From: an uncultured Eubacteriales bacterium
GTDB lineage: Bacteria > Bacillota_A > Clostridia > Peptostreptococcales > Anaerovoracaceae
NCBI GenBank assembly: GCA_902790885.1
Contig: CADATR010000101.1
Coordinates: forward strand, 1 to 6,501
Length of the DNA stretch: 6,501 nt
Reading direction: 5' to 3'
The translations under genes were made by a program, and so were the position numbers. Under the pieces are notes generated by a model that saw nothing but the letters and a program-made list of their open reading frames with translations, was not told where the DNA came from and made no database searches. Shown one piece after another: positions 1-6,501 of the stretch. Position 1 is the first letter of the stretch, and each line of letters opens with the position of its first letter.

Positions 1-85
1 ACATGTTGAAGTTGATTTGAACCGCCGTATGCCGAACGGCACGTGCGGTGGTGTGAGAGGGGCTACAAGTTAGCCCCTACTTAAT
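1..85 (+). mobile_element. Group II intron, 3' end (domains V and VI), partial
   Basis: This is the 3' catalytic end of a self-splicing group II intron. Domain V spans about 19-52. Its lower stem pairs 21-29 with 44-52 and contains the G24-T49 wobble, which places a CGC catalytic triad at 23-25. A two-base bulge (C42, G43) follows, then a short upper stem (31-33 with 38-40) closed by the loop GAAC. Domain VI follows: 59-65 (GGGGCTA) pairs perfectly with 71-77 across a 5-base loop, A58 pairs with T78, A79 is bulged as the branch-point candidate, and pairing resumes at 57/80. An end at T85 puts the branch A at position -7 and gives the usual AY terminus. The maturase/reverse transcriptase gene would normally lie just upstream; the first 18 bases hold TGA triplets but no identifiable coding sequence. 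The exact 3' splice site could be off by one or two bases. Confidence 0.88.
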
Positions 86-108
86 TTGTATCGGATATTA
101 AGCACTGC

Positions 109-906
109 CTACAGCAGCTTGTTTGAAAGCTTACTCCAGTGATCGTAGGACTTTGTACGGATAAGACGGATCTCTTTGTCTGAATGTGTTATCTCCATCC
201 TCATGACTCCTCCGAATTCATGGGTGCGGCCGTCGAATGATACCAGCACTGTTCCGCATTCGCACCTGCCTGTACCGGAGATGGTTATCACTTCGTTCGA
301 AGGAAGTATGATGCTGGATTTGAAGCATCTGTATGCGCTGGTGTTCATCGGAGCGATAGGCGTGAGCTGAAGGACATCGAGCTCAGGCGAAATGAGTGAA
401 CCACCCAGGGAGTAATTATATGCGGTGGATCCGACAGGCGTGGAGATTATGATGCCGTCACCTGAGAAATCCTGTATTTTTGTTTTGTCTATAGAGACTT
501 CGTAATGTGACGCGTGAGAGTACGGACCCCTTACAACTATCTCGTTCAGCCCTGTGCGCATGAATTCACCTCTGCGGGTGATTATTTTTGCCTGTACGGG
601 ACTTATGTGCTGCAGCTGATAATCGCCTTTGACGATATATTCCATTGTCTCCCTGAGCTTTGTAGGAAGGGCCTCCTGAAAGAAGCCGAGATGCCCGGTG
701 TTGATGCCTATGATAGGGATTTTCGGGAATCCGCATTTATGGACGAAACTGAGGAATGTGCCGTCGCCGCCTATGCAGGCCAGAAGATCTTCGTTTCCCG
801 TAAACTCTTCGACTACCTCATAGCCGAACTCCTTTGCAAGCGGTATCAGCTCGTTGTATGCCGCTCTCGATCTGTCTTTCTGATTACAGAAAACGTATAT
901 CTTCAT
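109..906 (-). CDS. nadK: NAD kinase (ATP-dependent, short Gram-positive form)
   Basis: This 265-aa cytosolic enzyme phosphorylates the 2'-hydroxyl of the adenosine ribose of NAD to make NADP, the sole de novo route to NADP(H). Seen in the sequence: the GGDGT motif at residues 46-50 with catalytic Asp48, GINTGHLGF at 67-75, the NE pair at 121-122 that contacts the nicotinamide ribose, and the glycine-rich GDGIIISTPVGSTAY block at 149-163, followed by SLGG and a conserved LTPIAP at 181-186. The length fits the compact Firmicutes enzymes of about 265-270 aa, without the N-terminal extension of longer homologues. The ATG at 904-906 is supported by GGAGAG (913-918 on the opposite strand) six bases upstream. 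The gene is divergent from the dnaG operon and convergent with a group II intron, whose end lies 23 bases past the TAG stop. No frameshift or missing key residue was seen. Confidence 0.97.
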   Translation of the reverse strand: MKIYVFCNQKDRSRAAYNELIPLAKEFGYEVVEEFTGNEDLLACIGGDGTFLSFVHKCGFPKIPIIGINTGHLGFFQEALPTKLRETMEYIVKGDYQLQHISPVQAKIITRRGEFMRTGLNEIVVRGPYSHASHYEVSIDKTKIQDFSGDGIIISTPVGSTAYNYSLGGSLISPELDVLQLTPIAPMNTSAYRCFKSSIILPSNEVITISGTGRCECGTVLVSFDGRTHEFGGVMRMEITHSDKEIRLIRTKSYDHWSKLSNKLL

Positions 907-930
907 TTTACTCTCTCCGTGTGTTATAAT
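902..930 (+). promoter_or_regulatory. Predicted sigma-A promoter for the dgt-dnaG-rpoD operon
   Basis: A perfect TATAAT at 925-930 is preceded by TG at 922-923, giving an extended -10 element. The -35 position (902-907, TTCATT) is a weak match with a 17-base spacer and overlaps the nadK start codon; extended -10 promoters often tolerate a poor -35. Transcription would start near 937, giving a leader of about 78 bases before the ATG at 1015. A weaker alternative is TTGGGC (951-956), 16 bases, TATAAA (973-978), starting near 985. I cannot tell from sequence alone which is used. Confidence 0.5.
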
Positions 931-952
931 ATTCTGTCAGTGTATGGAGTTT

Positions 953-966
953 GGGCAATATTGCCC
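953..966. promoter_or_regulatory. Perfect 14-bp palindrome between facing promoters, candidate operator
   Basis: GGGCAATATTGCCC is a perfect inverted repeat centred between 959 and 960. It lies downstream of both predicted start sites (near 937 on + and near 973 on -), so a bound protein could block both promoters. In either RNA it could also fold as a 5-bp hairpin with an ATAT loop, but neither strand has a T-run after it, so it is not an intrinsic terminator. An AT-rich inverted repeat (AATATAAATATT, 971-982) sits next to it and overlaps the minus-strand -10. I recognise no known regulator's consensus in it. Confidence 0.45.
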
Positions 967-979
967 GGTCAATATAAAT

Positions 980-1008
980 ATTATAGCACCAGAGATACAG
1001 TATTTGAA
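980..1008 (-). promoter_or_regulatory. Predicted sigma-A promoter for nadK
   Basis: Read on the minus strand, a perfect TATAAT (980-985) is preceded by TGC, forming an extended -10 element. A TTCAAA box (4 of 6 matches to TTGACA) lies at 1003-1008 with a 17-base spacer. Transcription would start near 973, leaving a nadK leader of about 67 bases that contains the 953-966 palindrome. This is prediction from motif quality and spacing only. Confidence 0.6.
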
Positions 1009-1014
1009 ACATAA

Positions 1015-1560
1015 ATGGACAAGGTCAGATTTTACCGCATACTTGATATAGATTCAGCAGATGAGTTTCAGTATTATGAAAATCTCTCGGCTCTTCTCGA
1101 AGAAGAAGAGTACATAGAAGAAAACCTGATAAAGGATCTCATCCGGCATGTGGACAGGGAAAAGCTCGCGGAGCACATGAATTCATACTTTGACGGATTC
1201 CTCGATCATCTTCCTGATAACGAGACCGACCTGTACGTCATGGTCGAATCCATGGGAAGGGTCTTTGACGGACTCATAATGGATGACATGAGTGATTCGG
1301 ACATCGACGCTCTCGCGGATGAGATATCAAAATTCCGCAAGTGGTACGTCCATGATCTTAATGCTATCAATAAACTGACGGGTGAGGAGACCAGCGTAAG
1401 AGATGCGAGATTCGATCTTGCAGCTGCCAAACTCCTCGGAGATGAAGCCAGTTACGATTTCAGACTGGCCCTCGATTACGACATCGACGGTTTCGATGTC
1501 AGGATCGCGGACATGATAGGTACAGAATACGCAGCGGATAACGATCCGGACAATGAATAA
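1015..1560 (+). CDS. Acidic hypothetical protein, first gene of the dnaG operon
   Basis: I do not recognise this 181-aa protein. It is strongly acidic: 48 Asp/Glu against 17 Lys/Arg. It has one tryptophan (Trp110), no cysteine, no signal peptide and no hydrophobic stretch long enough for a membrane helix, so it is probably cytosolic. Composition suggests mostly helical structure, with acidic runs at 28-36 (LEEEEYIEE) and 90-103 and an Asp-rich C-terminus. The ATG at 1015 is the first possible start, since an in-frame TAA ends at 1014. No convincing Shine-Dalgarno lies before it; the nearest purine stretch (AGAGA, 991-995) is about 20 bases away. The stop overlaps the dgt start by 8 bases, which implies co-translation with dgt and argues that the gene is real. 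Codon use resembles its neighbours. A role linked to dNTP or replication control would be a guess from context only. Confidence 0.8.
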   Translation: MDKVRFYRILDIDSADEFQYYENLSALLEEEEYIEENLIKDLIRHVDREKLAEHMNSYFDGFLDHLPDNETDLYVMVESMGRVFDGLIMDDMSDSDIDALADEISKFRKWYVHDLNAINKLTGEETSVRDARFDLAAAKLLGDEASYDFRLALDYDIDGFDVRIADMIGTEYAADNDPDNE

Positions 1561-2569
1561 CAGAGAGGCTATCGAAAATAGGGAATATGAGTTTCTTTCT
1601 CCGCTTGGCTGCAAGGCTGCGGAGTCAAAGGGCAGGCGCTTTCCTGAAGAGAAGTGCGAGTACAGGACGGACTTCCAGAGGGACAGGGACCGCATCGTGC
1701 ATTCCAAGGCGTTCAGGAGACTGATCCACAAGACTCAGGTGTTTCTCGCTCCTGAGGGAGACCATTACAGGACCCGCCTTACGCATACGTTAGAAGTATC
1801 GCAGATAGCGCGCACCGCAGCCAGGATACTCGCGTATAACGAAGACCTGACTGAAGCGATAGCGCTGGGACACGATCTGGGCCATACTCCTTTCGGACAC
1901 GTCGGCGAAAAGGTGCTCAACAGGATACATCCGGACGGATTCGTTCACAACGAGCAGAGCCTCAGGACTGTCGATGTGATCGAAGATACATCGAGAAGAA
2001 GGGGACTCAACCTTACATATGAGGTAAGAGACGGCATACTCAATCACAGGGGAAATGTCACTCCGATGACTCTTGAAGGCCAGATAGTCAGGATATGCGA
2101 CAGGATAGCATATGTGAATCACGACATCGATGACGCCATAAGAAGCGGTGTAATAACCTTTGATCAGCTTCCTGAAAGAGAGATAGAGATTCTCGGCAGC
2201 ACACACTCTGACCGCATCAACAATCTTATCGTTGATCTCTGCAAAAACAGCGAGGGCAAAGATACCGTATCGCTTTCGCCGGAATTCGCAGGATCGCTCG
2301 ACAGACTCAGGACGTTCATGTTCAGGAATGTATATAACTCCAGCGAAGTCAGAGGAGTGTCCGATCTTGACAAAGTAGAACGCATAATCAGCTCACTGTA
2401 TAAGTACTACATGGAGCACTCGGACGAGATACCGGGCATATATAAAAAGATAGAGGAGGAAGAGGGAACTGCCACGGCTGTCAAAGACCTCATCTCGGGC
2501 ATGACAGACAGATACGCTCTCAACCTTTACGACAAGCTCTTTGTTCCGCAGGGATGGAGGCAATTGTGA
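1553..2569 (+). CDS. dgt: Deoxyguanosinetriphosphate triphosphohydrolase-like protein (HD superfamily)
   Basis: This 338-aa cytosolic HD-domain enzyme of the dGTPase family is predicted to hydrolyse dNTPs to the deoxynucleoside plus tripolyphosphate. Seen: the family N-terminus (RTDFQRDRDRIVHSKAFRRL, 38-57), KTQVF at 60-64, and GDHYRTRLTHTLEVSQIAR at 69-87 with metal ligand His78. The HD pair follows at His107-Asp108 in GHDLGHTPFGH (106-116), then HNEQSLR at 132-138 and the last metal ligand Asp183 in ICDRIAYVNHDIDDA. The C-terminal half ends in the family signature GMTDRYA (316-322). This is the short form common in Clostridia and many other bacteria, not the longer E. coli Dgt, so the preferred dNTP and any allosteric activator cannot be read from sequence. 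The ATG lies inside the end of the preceding gene with no strong Shine-Dalgarno, suggesting translational coupling. The TGA stop is 3 bases before dnaG. Confidence 0.94.
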   Translation: MNNREAIENREYEFLSPLGCKAAESKGRRFPEEKCEYRTDFQRDRDRIVHSKAFRRLIHKTQVFLAPEGDHYRTRLTHTLEVSQIARTAARILAYNEDLTEAIALGHDLGHTPFGHVGEKVLNRIHPDGFVHNEQSLRTVDVIEDTSRRRGLNLTYEVRDGILNHRGNVTPMTLEGQIVRICDRIAYVNHDIDDAIRSGVITFDQLPEREIEILGSTHSDRINNLIVDLCKNSEGKDTVSLSPEFAGSLDRLRTFMFRNVYNSSEVRGVSDLDKVERIISSLYKYYMEHSDEIPGIYKKIEEEEGTATAVKDLISGMTDRYALNLYDKLFVPQGWRQL

Positions 2570-2572
2570 TAC

Positions 2573-4363
2573 ATGGCTTATGACAACTTTACGGATGAAC
2601 TGAAAAATCAGCTGAATATAGTTGACATAATCGGCCGTGAGGTGACGCTGAAAAAGTCAGGCTCCAACTACATGGGGCGCTGTCCTTTCCACAACGAAAA
2701 GACTCCGTCGTTCAGTGTCAATGAGGGCAAGCAGTTCTACCACTGTTTCGGCTGCGGCAAGTCGGGCGACGTGATTAGCTTCGTTCAGGAGTATTATAAG
2801 CTTCCGTTCATGGAGGCAGTGGAAAAGCTCGCGACAGAAAACGGCATAAAGCTTCCCGAGAGGAGAAGCCGCGGGCCAAAGATCGACTACGACAAGTATT
2901 ACGGAATCAACGCAAAGGCAGCGAGATTCTTTTACAACTGTCTCGGCATAAGGGGCAACAAGGGACTCGCTTACTTCAGAAAACGCGGACTCAGCAGGGA
3001 CACCATCACAGCCTTCGGGCTTGGTTACGCACCGCCTTCAGGTCACGCGCTTGTCGATCATCTGCGTAATGAAGGCGTCACGGACGAAGACATGCTCAAG
3101 CTCGGGCTTGCCAGTCAGGGCAAAGAGGGCATATACGACAGATTCCGGGACAGGGTGATGTTTCCGATAATCAGCACTCAGGACAAAGTGATAGGTTTCG
3201 GAGGCCGCGCCATAGGCGATTATAAGCCGAAATACCTCAACTCACACGAGAGCGAGATATTTCTAAAAAAGAACAACCTTTTCGGGCTCAACCTGACAAA
3301 GAAAGAGATAGATAAACAGCAGCGCGCTATAATCGTTGAAGGCTACATGGACATGATATCCCTGTACCAGAGCGGTGTGCGCAACGTCGCCGCTTCGCTG
3401 GGAACAGCACTTACCATAAATCAGGCAAGGCTGCTGTGCAGGTATTCAAAGAACATAGTTCTGTCTTATGACTCCGATCAGGCAGGCATAAATGCCGCAC
3501 TGAGAGGCATAGACGTGATAATCGACGCAGGCGGAAAGCCGAGAGTCATGAATGTGACGGACGGAAAGGATCCGGACGATTTCGTAAAAGCGCACGGCAG
3601 AGAAGCCTACCTTCAGCTGGCGGACAATGCAGTGCCGGCCGCGGAGTATAAACTGAATATACTCAGAAACGGCATGGACCTCAGCAATGACATCGGTGTG
3701 CTTGAATACATCGAAAGGGTCGTCCCTGTGCTGAAAGAGCTGGGCCCTGTGGAGCAGGATATATATGTGCGCAAGCTCTCTGCGGAGTTCGGGATATCCG
3801 AAAGCGCCATTTTGATGGCGGTGAGAGCCGGAGGCGATAATAATATACCTGTAAACAATACCGGCAGAAGCTCACGGCCTGCAAGTATCAGCAGGGAAGC
3901 TGCGAAAAGAGCTGAAAACAGCGGGTATTATGACCGCTTTGAGATAGCATTCGCTGTACTGGCGATGCATGATCCAAGATATATCAGGCGTTTTCATGAA
4001 GACGGCATCGTTTTCGGATATGCGCTTGCGAATAAAATTGTGCTCGCAGTAGAATCGCTCTGCAATGAATCGCAGACAGCGGTCCGCGGGATAAGTAAGG
4101 AAAAGATATTCGAAGTGCTCGATCCTGACGAGGAAGCTGAATTCAGAAGACAGCTTATATTAATACAGATCGGCCCCGATGACGAAGCCTTTTACAAAGA
4201 AACCAGGGCGGGTTATCTGGCCGGCAAATACCGGGACGAAAAAGCCGAGGTCACCAACAGGATAGCGGTAGCCGAAAAGATGGGCAATACCGATGAAATT
4301 GAAAAACTTGCGGCCAGGCTTATAGAGCTCGATTCACTTATCAGCAACACTTATGGAGGGTAA
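2573..4363 (+). CDS. dnaG: DNA primase
   Basis: This 596-aa protein makes the RNA primers for leading- and lagging-strand DNA synthesis and works with the replicative helicase at the fork. Domains in order: an N-terminal CHC2 zinc-binding domain (about 1-100) with Cys37, His40, Cys58 and Cys61; the RNA polymerase core (about 110-360), including the FRDRVMFPI block (191-199) and [16 protein letters not shown] (209-224); a Toprim fold within it with catalytic Glu256 in EGYMD and Asp300/Asp302 in YDSDQAG, plus GKDPDDFV at 331-338; then a low-complexity linker near 420-445 and a helical C-terminal helicase-binding domain. Length is normal for the family. The ATG at 2573 is the first possible start because the dgt TGA is in the same frame just upstream; GGAGG at 2556-2560, inside the end of dgt, lies 12 bases before it, a rather long spacing. 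The TAA stop overlaps the first of two ATGs of the sigma gene. Confidence 0.98.
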   Translation: MAYDNFTDELKNQLNIVDIIGREVTLKKSGSNYMGRCPFHNEKTPSFSVNEGKQFYHCFGCGKSGDVISFVQEYYKLPFMEAVEKLATENGIKLPERRSRGPKIDYDKYYGINAKAARFFYNCLGIRGNKGLAYFRKRGLSRDTITAFGLGYAPPSGHALVDHLRNEGVTDEDMLKLGLASQGKEGIYDRFRDRVMFPIISTQDKVIGFGGRAIGDYKPKYLNSHESEIFLKKNNLFGLNLTKKEIDKQQRAIIVEGYMDMISLYQSGVRNVAASLGTALTINQARLLCRYSKNIVLSYDSDQAGINAALRGIDVIIDAGGKPRVMNVTDGKDPDDFVKAHGREAYLQLADNAVPAAEYKLNILRNGMDLSNDIGVLEYIERVVPVLKELGPVEQDIYVRKLSAEFGISESAILMAVRAGGDNNIPVNNTGRSSRPASISREAAKRAENSGYYDRFEIAFAVLAMHDPRYIRRFHEDGIVFGYALANKIVLAVESLCNESQTAVRGISKEKIFEVLDPDEEAEFRRQLILIQIGPDDEAFYKETRAGYLAGKYRDEKAEVTNRIAVAEKMGNTDEIEKLAARLIELDSLISNTYGG

Positions 4364-4365
4364 TG

Positions 4366-5616
4366 ATGCCTAAGAACATCAAGAACAAAACCAATGATTT
4401 TGGCGACATCTATATCGATGACGATAGTGCTGAACCGGTCGAATTAACAAAGATCGAAGAAGCAGCCAACATGATAGCAGAGGCTGCGAAGCACAGCGGT
4501 AATGAGATCACCTACAGTGAGATAAACACTATGATCGCCGACTCCAATTTTGACAAGGACGCTCTCGAAGAGATCTACGACATCGTTGAGAGCAGAAATG
4601 TCAGCATTATCGAAAGCAGGGAGCCGAACGCCAGCGAACTCGAGGATGATGAGGTTGATGACGACGAGATCCTTGAAATGGAGCTCGATGACGATGATCT
4701 CCTCAACGATGAGGAAGATGAAAAGAAGAGCGGCGTTATCATCAAATCTTCGGGTGAGATCGAAGTCAGCGATTCGGCCAAGAACATTCCTACGGATGAT
4801 CCTGTAAGAATGTACTTCAAGGAGATAGGCAAGGTGCCTCTGCTCACCGCAGATGAAGAGCGCGAGCTGGCCATAAGGATAGAGCAGGGAGACGAAGAGG
4901 CAAAGAAGAAGCTCTGTGAGTCCAACCTCAGACTCGTAGTCAGCATTGCCCGCAGATATCTCAACAGAGGACTATCTTTCCTCGATCTCATTCAGGAAGG
5001 AAACCTCGGTCTTATCAAGGCTGTTGAAAAATTCGACTATACCAAGGGATATAAATTCTCCACCTATGCTACATGGTGGATAAGGCAGGCGATCACAAGG
5101 TCGATAGCCGACCAGGCCCGCACCATACGTATCCCTGTGCATATGGTAGAGACCATCAACAAGCTGATCAGGATCTCCAGACAGCTCCTGCAGGAGTATG
5201 GACGCGAGCCGACCAGCGAAGAGATAGCCAAGGAAATGGGTATCTCCGTAGAAAAGGTAAGAGAGATCAAAAAAATCAGCCAGGATCCTGTATCACTTGA
5301 GACGCCTATCGGCGAGGAGGAAGACAGCCATCTCGGAGATTTCATTCCTGACGAGGACATTCCTTCGCCTGTCGATGCCGCGGCATACTCGATGCTCCAG
5401 AAACAGCTCCGTGAGGTGCTCGATACTCTGAGCGAAAGAGAAAAGAAGGTACTGATACTGAGATTCGGTCTCGATGACGGACGCCCTCGCACACTTGAAG
5501 AAGTGGGCAGGGAATTCAACGTAACACGTGAAAGGATCCGTCAGATAGAAGCCAAGGCACTTCGCAAGCTCAGACATCCAAGCCGCAGCAAAAAACTGCG
5601 TGATTACCTCGAATAA
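4366..5616 (+). CDS. rpoD: RNA polymerase primary sigma factor SigA/RpoD
   Basis: This is the housekeeping sigma-70 factor, which directs RNA polymerase to -10/-35 promoters. Numbering below counts from the ATG at 4363. Region 1.1 covers about 25-85, followed by a very acidic linker (91-120). Region 1.2 is at 145-170 ([17 protein letters not shown]). Region 2 runs from about 185 to 255 with core-binding [19 protein letters not shown] (208-226) and -10-reading [14 protein letters not shown] (233-246), then RIPVHM. Region 3 follows, with the finger near 318-335. Region 4 (350-417) carries the helix-turn-helix [20 protein letters not shown]. Length (about 416 aa) and the absence of a non-conserved insertion fit Gram-positive SigA. 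Two ATGs are adjacent (4363, 4366). GGAGG at 4355-4359 is 3 bases from the first and 6 from the second, so I prefer 4366; starting at 4363 would overlap the dnaG TAA by one base and add one Met. Confidence 0.98.
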   Translation: MPKNIKNKTNDFGDIYIDDDSAEPVELTKIEEAANMIAEAAKHSGNEITYSEINTMIADSNFDKDALEEIYDIVESRNVSIIESREPNASELEDDEVDDDEILEMELDDDDLLNDEEDEKKSGVIIKSSGEIEVSDSAKNIPTDDPVRMYFKEIGKVPLLTADEERELAIRIEQGDEEAKKKLCESNLRLVVSIARRYLNRGLSFLDLIQEGNLGLIKAVEKFDYTKGYKFSTYATWWIRQAITRSIADQARTIRIPVHMVETINKLIRISRQLLQEYGREPTSEEIAKEMGISVEKVREIKKISQDPVSLETPIGEEEDSHLGDFIPDEDIPSPVDAAAYSMLQKQLREVLDTLSEREKKVLILRFGLDDGRPRTLEEVGREFNVTRERIRQIEAKALRKLRHPSRSKKLRDYLE

Positions 5617-6350
5617 TGAGACTCAGCAAAAGGATCTACGCTCTGGCGGACAAAGTCATAGACGGCGACAGCATAGCTGACATAGGGACGGATCACGGAT
5701 ACGTCCCTATGCTTTTATTGAAACAGGGCAGGTCGCCGCGTGCCGTCATGTCAGATATCAGCGAAGGATCGCTTTCGAAAGCCAGGGAGACCTTCGCTCT
5801 CTGCGGGCTTGAAGACCGCGTTGATGATTCTGATTTCCGTACAGGCGACGGCCTCCGTACGATCGGCAGATCAGAAGTGGATGAGATCATCATCGCCGGC
5901 CTGGGAGGACACACGATCAGAGGCATACTCGCAGATGATGAAGAAAAGAGCAAAAGCTTCAAAAGGCTCATACTCCAGCCCAGGAAGCATTCAGGCACTC
6001 TGAGATATTATCTTTATACCCATGGATGGGATATCGAGAGCGAATCGCTCGCGGAAGAAGGAAAGTTCGCGTGCGAGATAATCACCGCGGTCCCGTCAGG
6101 AGAACCGTACAGGGATACGCCTTATCCTGAAGATGATATCCGATGGAAATATCCAAAGGAAATGGCATCCGCTGACCCGGAGCTCGCTCTCAAACGCTTA
6201 CGCTGGAAACTGAGCAGTCTTGAGGAGCAGGAGGCCAGCCTGATACGGTCTTCTTCAGAACACGATGAGATCCTCAGAAAGATAAGGGAGGATCATTCGT
6301 ACTTATCTGAACTTGAAAAAACATCAGTCAGCACATTGAAAATTATTTGA
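5616..6350 (+). CDS. trmK: tRNA (adenine(22)-N1)-methyltransferase
   Basis: This 244-aa protein is a class I SAM-dependent methyltransferase of the TrmK/YqfN family (COG2384), which makes m1A at position 22 in the D-arm of certain tRNAs. Seen: LSKR at 3-6, the SAM-binding ADIGTDHGYVP (21-31) where the family reads ADIGSDHAYLP, a SDISEGSLSKA block (46-56) typical of the second strand and helix, GDGL at 77-80, the AGLGG catalytic-region motif (94-98) and RLILQPRKH (117-125). The C-terminal part (about 188-236) is charged and helical, fitting the family's coiled-coil domain. The ATG overlaps the rpoD stop as TAATG, and I see no Shine-Dalgarno, so translation probably depends on ribosomes ending rpoD. 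Finding trmK after the sigma gene matches the Firmicutes sigA neighbourhood. The Nif3-like gene that often follows trmK is not next here; rnpB is. Confidence 0.93.
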   Translation: MRLSKRIYALADKVIDGDSIADIGTDHGYVPMLLLKQGRSPRAVMSDISEGSLSKARETFALCGLEDRVDDSDFRTGDGLRTIGRSEVDEIIIAGLGGHTIRGILADDEEKSKSFKRLILQPRKHSGTLRYYLYTHGWDIESESLAEEGKFACEIITAVPSGEPYRDTPYPEDDIRWKYPKEMASADPELALKRLRWKLSSLEEQEASLIRSSSEHDEILRKIREDHSYLSELEKTSVSTLKII

Positions 6351-6363
6351 TCAGGAATATAAT
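6336..6363 (+). promoter_or_regulatory. Predicted sigma-A promoter for rnpB
   Basis: TTGAAA at 6336-6341 (5 of 6 matches) and a perfect TATAAT at 6358-6363 are separated by 16 bases. The -35 box lies inside the last codons of trmK and the -10 is 7 bases past its stop. Transcription would start near 6370, matching the expected 5' end of RNase P RNA. It is the best-formed promoter in the window, as expected for an abundant stable RNA, and allows rnpB expression independent of the upstream operon. Confidence 0.8.
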
Positions 6364-6370
6364 ATAGCAG

Positions 6371-6501
6371 TATTTGGGCAGACCAGGCGATCGCGTGCTT
6401 ATGCATGAGGAAAGTCCGGGCTCCGCAGGGCAGGGATGACGGATAACGTCCGCCGCAGGTAACTGTAGGGAAAGTGCAACAGAAACATTCCGCCGAAACG
6501 G
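6371..6501 (+). ncRNA. rnpB: RNase P RNA, bacterial type A, 5' part (truncated by window)
   Basis: This is the catalytic RNA of ribonuclease P, which removes 5' leaders from pre-tRNAs with the RnpA protein. Hallmarks seen: GACCAGGCGATCGC at 6381-6394, close to the E. coli 5' region; a minimal P3 hairpin (6394-6398 with 6403-6407, TTAT loop); the universal GAGGAAAGTCCGGGCTCC at 6407-6424, which forms P4 and the J3/4 core; CAGGGCAG after it; a hairpin with stems GACG/CGTC (6438-6441, 6447-6450) and GATAA loop; then GGGAAAGTGCAACAGAAA at 6468-6485 and CCGCC. These match type A RNAs rather than the Bacillus type B. The 5' end is placed from the upstream promoter and could be off by a few bases. 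Roughly the first third of the RNA is present, so the 3' P1 and P4 strands are outside the window. Confidence 0.95.

Noticed and set aside
59..77. GC-rich hairpin that could be a rho-independent terminator for nadK
   Set aside because: On the minus strand it is followed by TCTCACACC rather than a T-run, and it is fully explained as intron domain VI with its bulged branch A.
514..1014. 166-aa open frame on the + strand
   Set aside because: It lies mostly antisense to nadK, whose motifs are unmistakable, shows no family motif, and ends exactly at the in-frame stop before the real gene at 1015.
1327..1731. 134-aa minus-strand frame spanning the first two operon genes
   Set aside because: It overlaps two well-supported + strand genes and has no recognisable domain.
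4363..4365. First of the two tandem ATGs as the sigma factor start
   Set aside because: GGAGG is only 3 bases away, too close for good initiation; the ATG at 4366 is better spaced. The difference is one Met and does not affect function.
4575..4991. 138-aa serine-rich frame on the minus strand
   Set aside because: It is the antisense shadow of the Asp/Glu-rich linker of the sigma factor; GAT/GAG codons read backwards give Ser-rich runs.
5064..5519. 151-aa minus-strand frame
   Set aside because: It is antisense to the conserved regions 2-4 of the sigma factor, with no motif and no ribosome binding site seen.
907..6501. CRISPR array, insertion sequence, tRNA gene or defence system
   Set aside because: No direct-repeat array, transposase, integrase, tRNA cloverleaf or nuclease/defence domain could be seen; the space is filled by housekeeping genes with very short gaps.

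Overview
This window looks like a chromosomal segment from a Gram-positive anaerobe of the class Clostridia (Bacillota). Three things point there. The core gene order is dgt, dnaG, rpoD, trmK. The primary sigma factor lacks the large non-conserved insertion seen in proteobacterial RpoD. The RNase P RNA at the right edge is the ancestral A type, which argues against Bacilli, where the B type is usual. Base composition looks close to 50% G+C by eye, with frequent ATA, AGA and AGG codons. I cannot name the genus from this sequence.

Layout. Positions 1-85 are the 3' end of a group II intron (domains V and VI) on the + strand; the rest of the intron and any reverse transcriptase lie left of the window. 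A short NAD kinase gene follows on the minus strand (109-906), its stop codon only 23 bases from the predicted intron end. An intergenic region (907-1014) carries two good extended -10 promoters that face each other, one per strand, with a perfect 14-bp palindrome between them. From 1015 a tightly packed + strand operon runs to 6350: an unrecognised, very acidic 181-aa protein, a dNTP triphosphohydrolase (dgt), DNA primase (dnaG), the primary sigma factor (rpoD/sigA) and a tRNA adenine-22 N1-methyltransferase (trmK). Junctions overlap by 8 or 1 bases or are 3 bases apart, and I saw no terminator inside. A near-consensus promoter inside the end of trmK drives the RNase P RNA gene (rnpB), which the window cuts off.

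How the genes fit together. The operon is a variant of the bacterial macromolecular synthesis operon: primase starts DNA replication, the sigma factor directs housekeeping transcription, the triphosphohydrolase adjusts dNTP pools, and TrmK and RNase P act on tRNA. NAD kinase, divergently encoded, makes NADP.

Most of the window is conserved housekeeping DNA. I found no defence system, CRISPR array or new enzyme system. The items that merit a second look are the facing promoters with their palindrome, the unknown acidic protein leading the operon, and the intron inserted just behind nadK.
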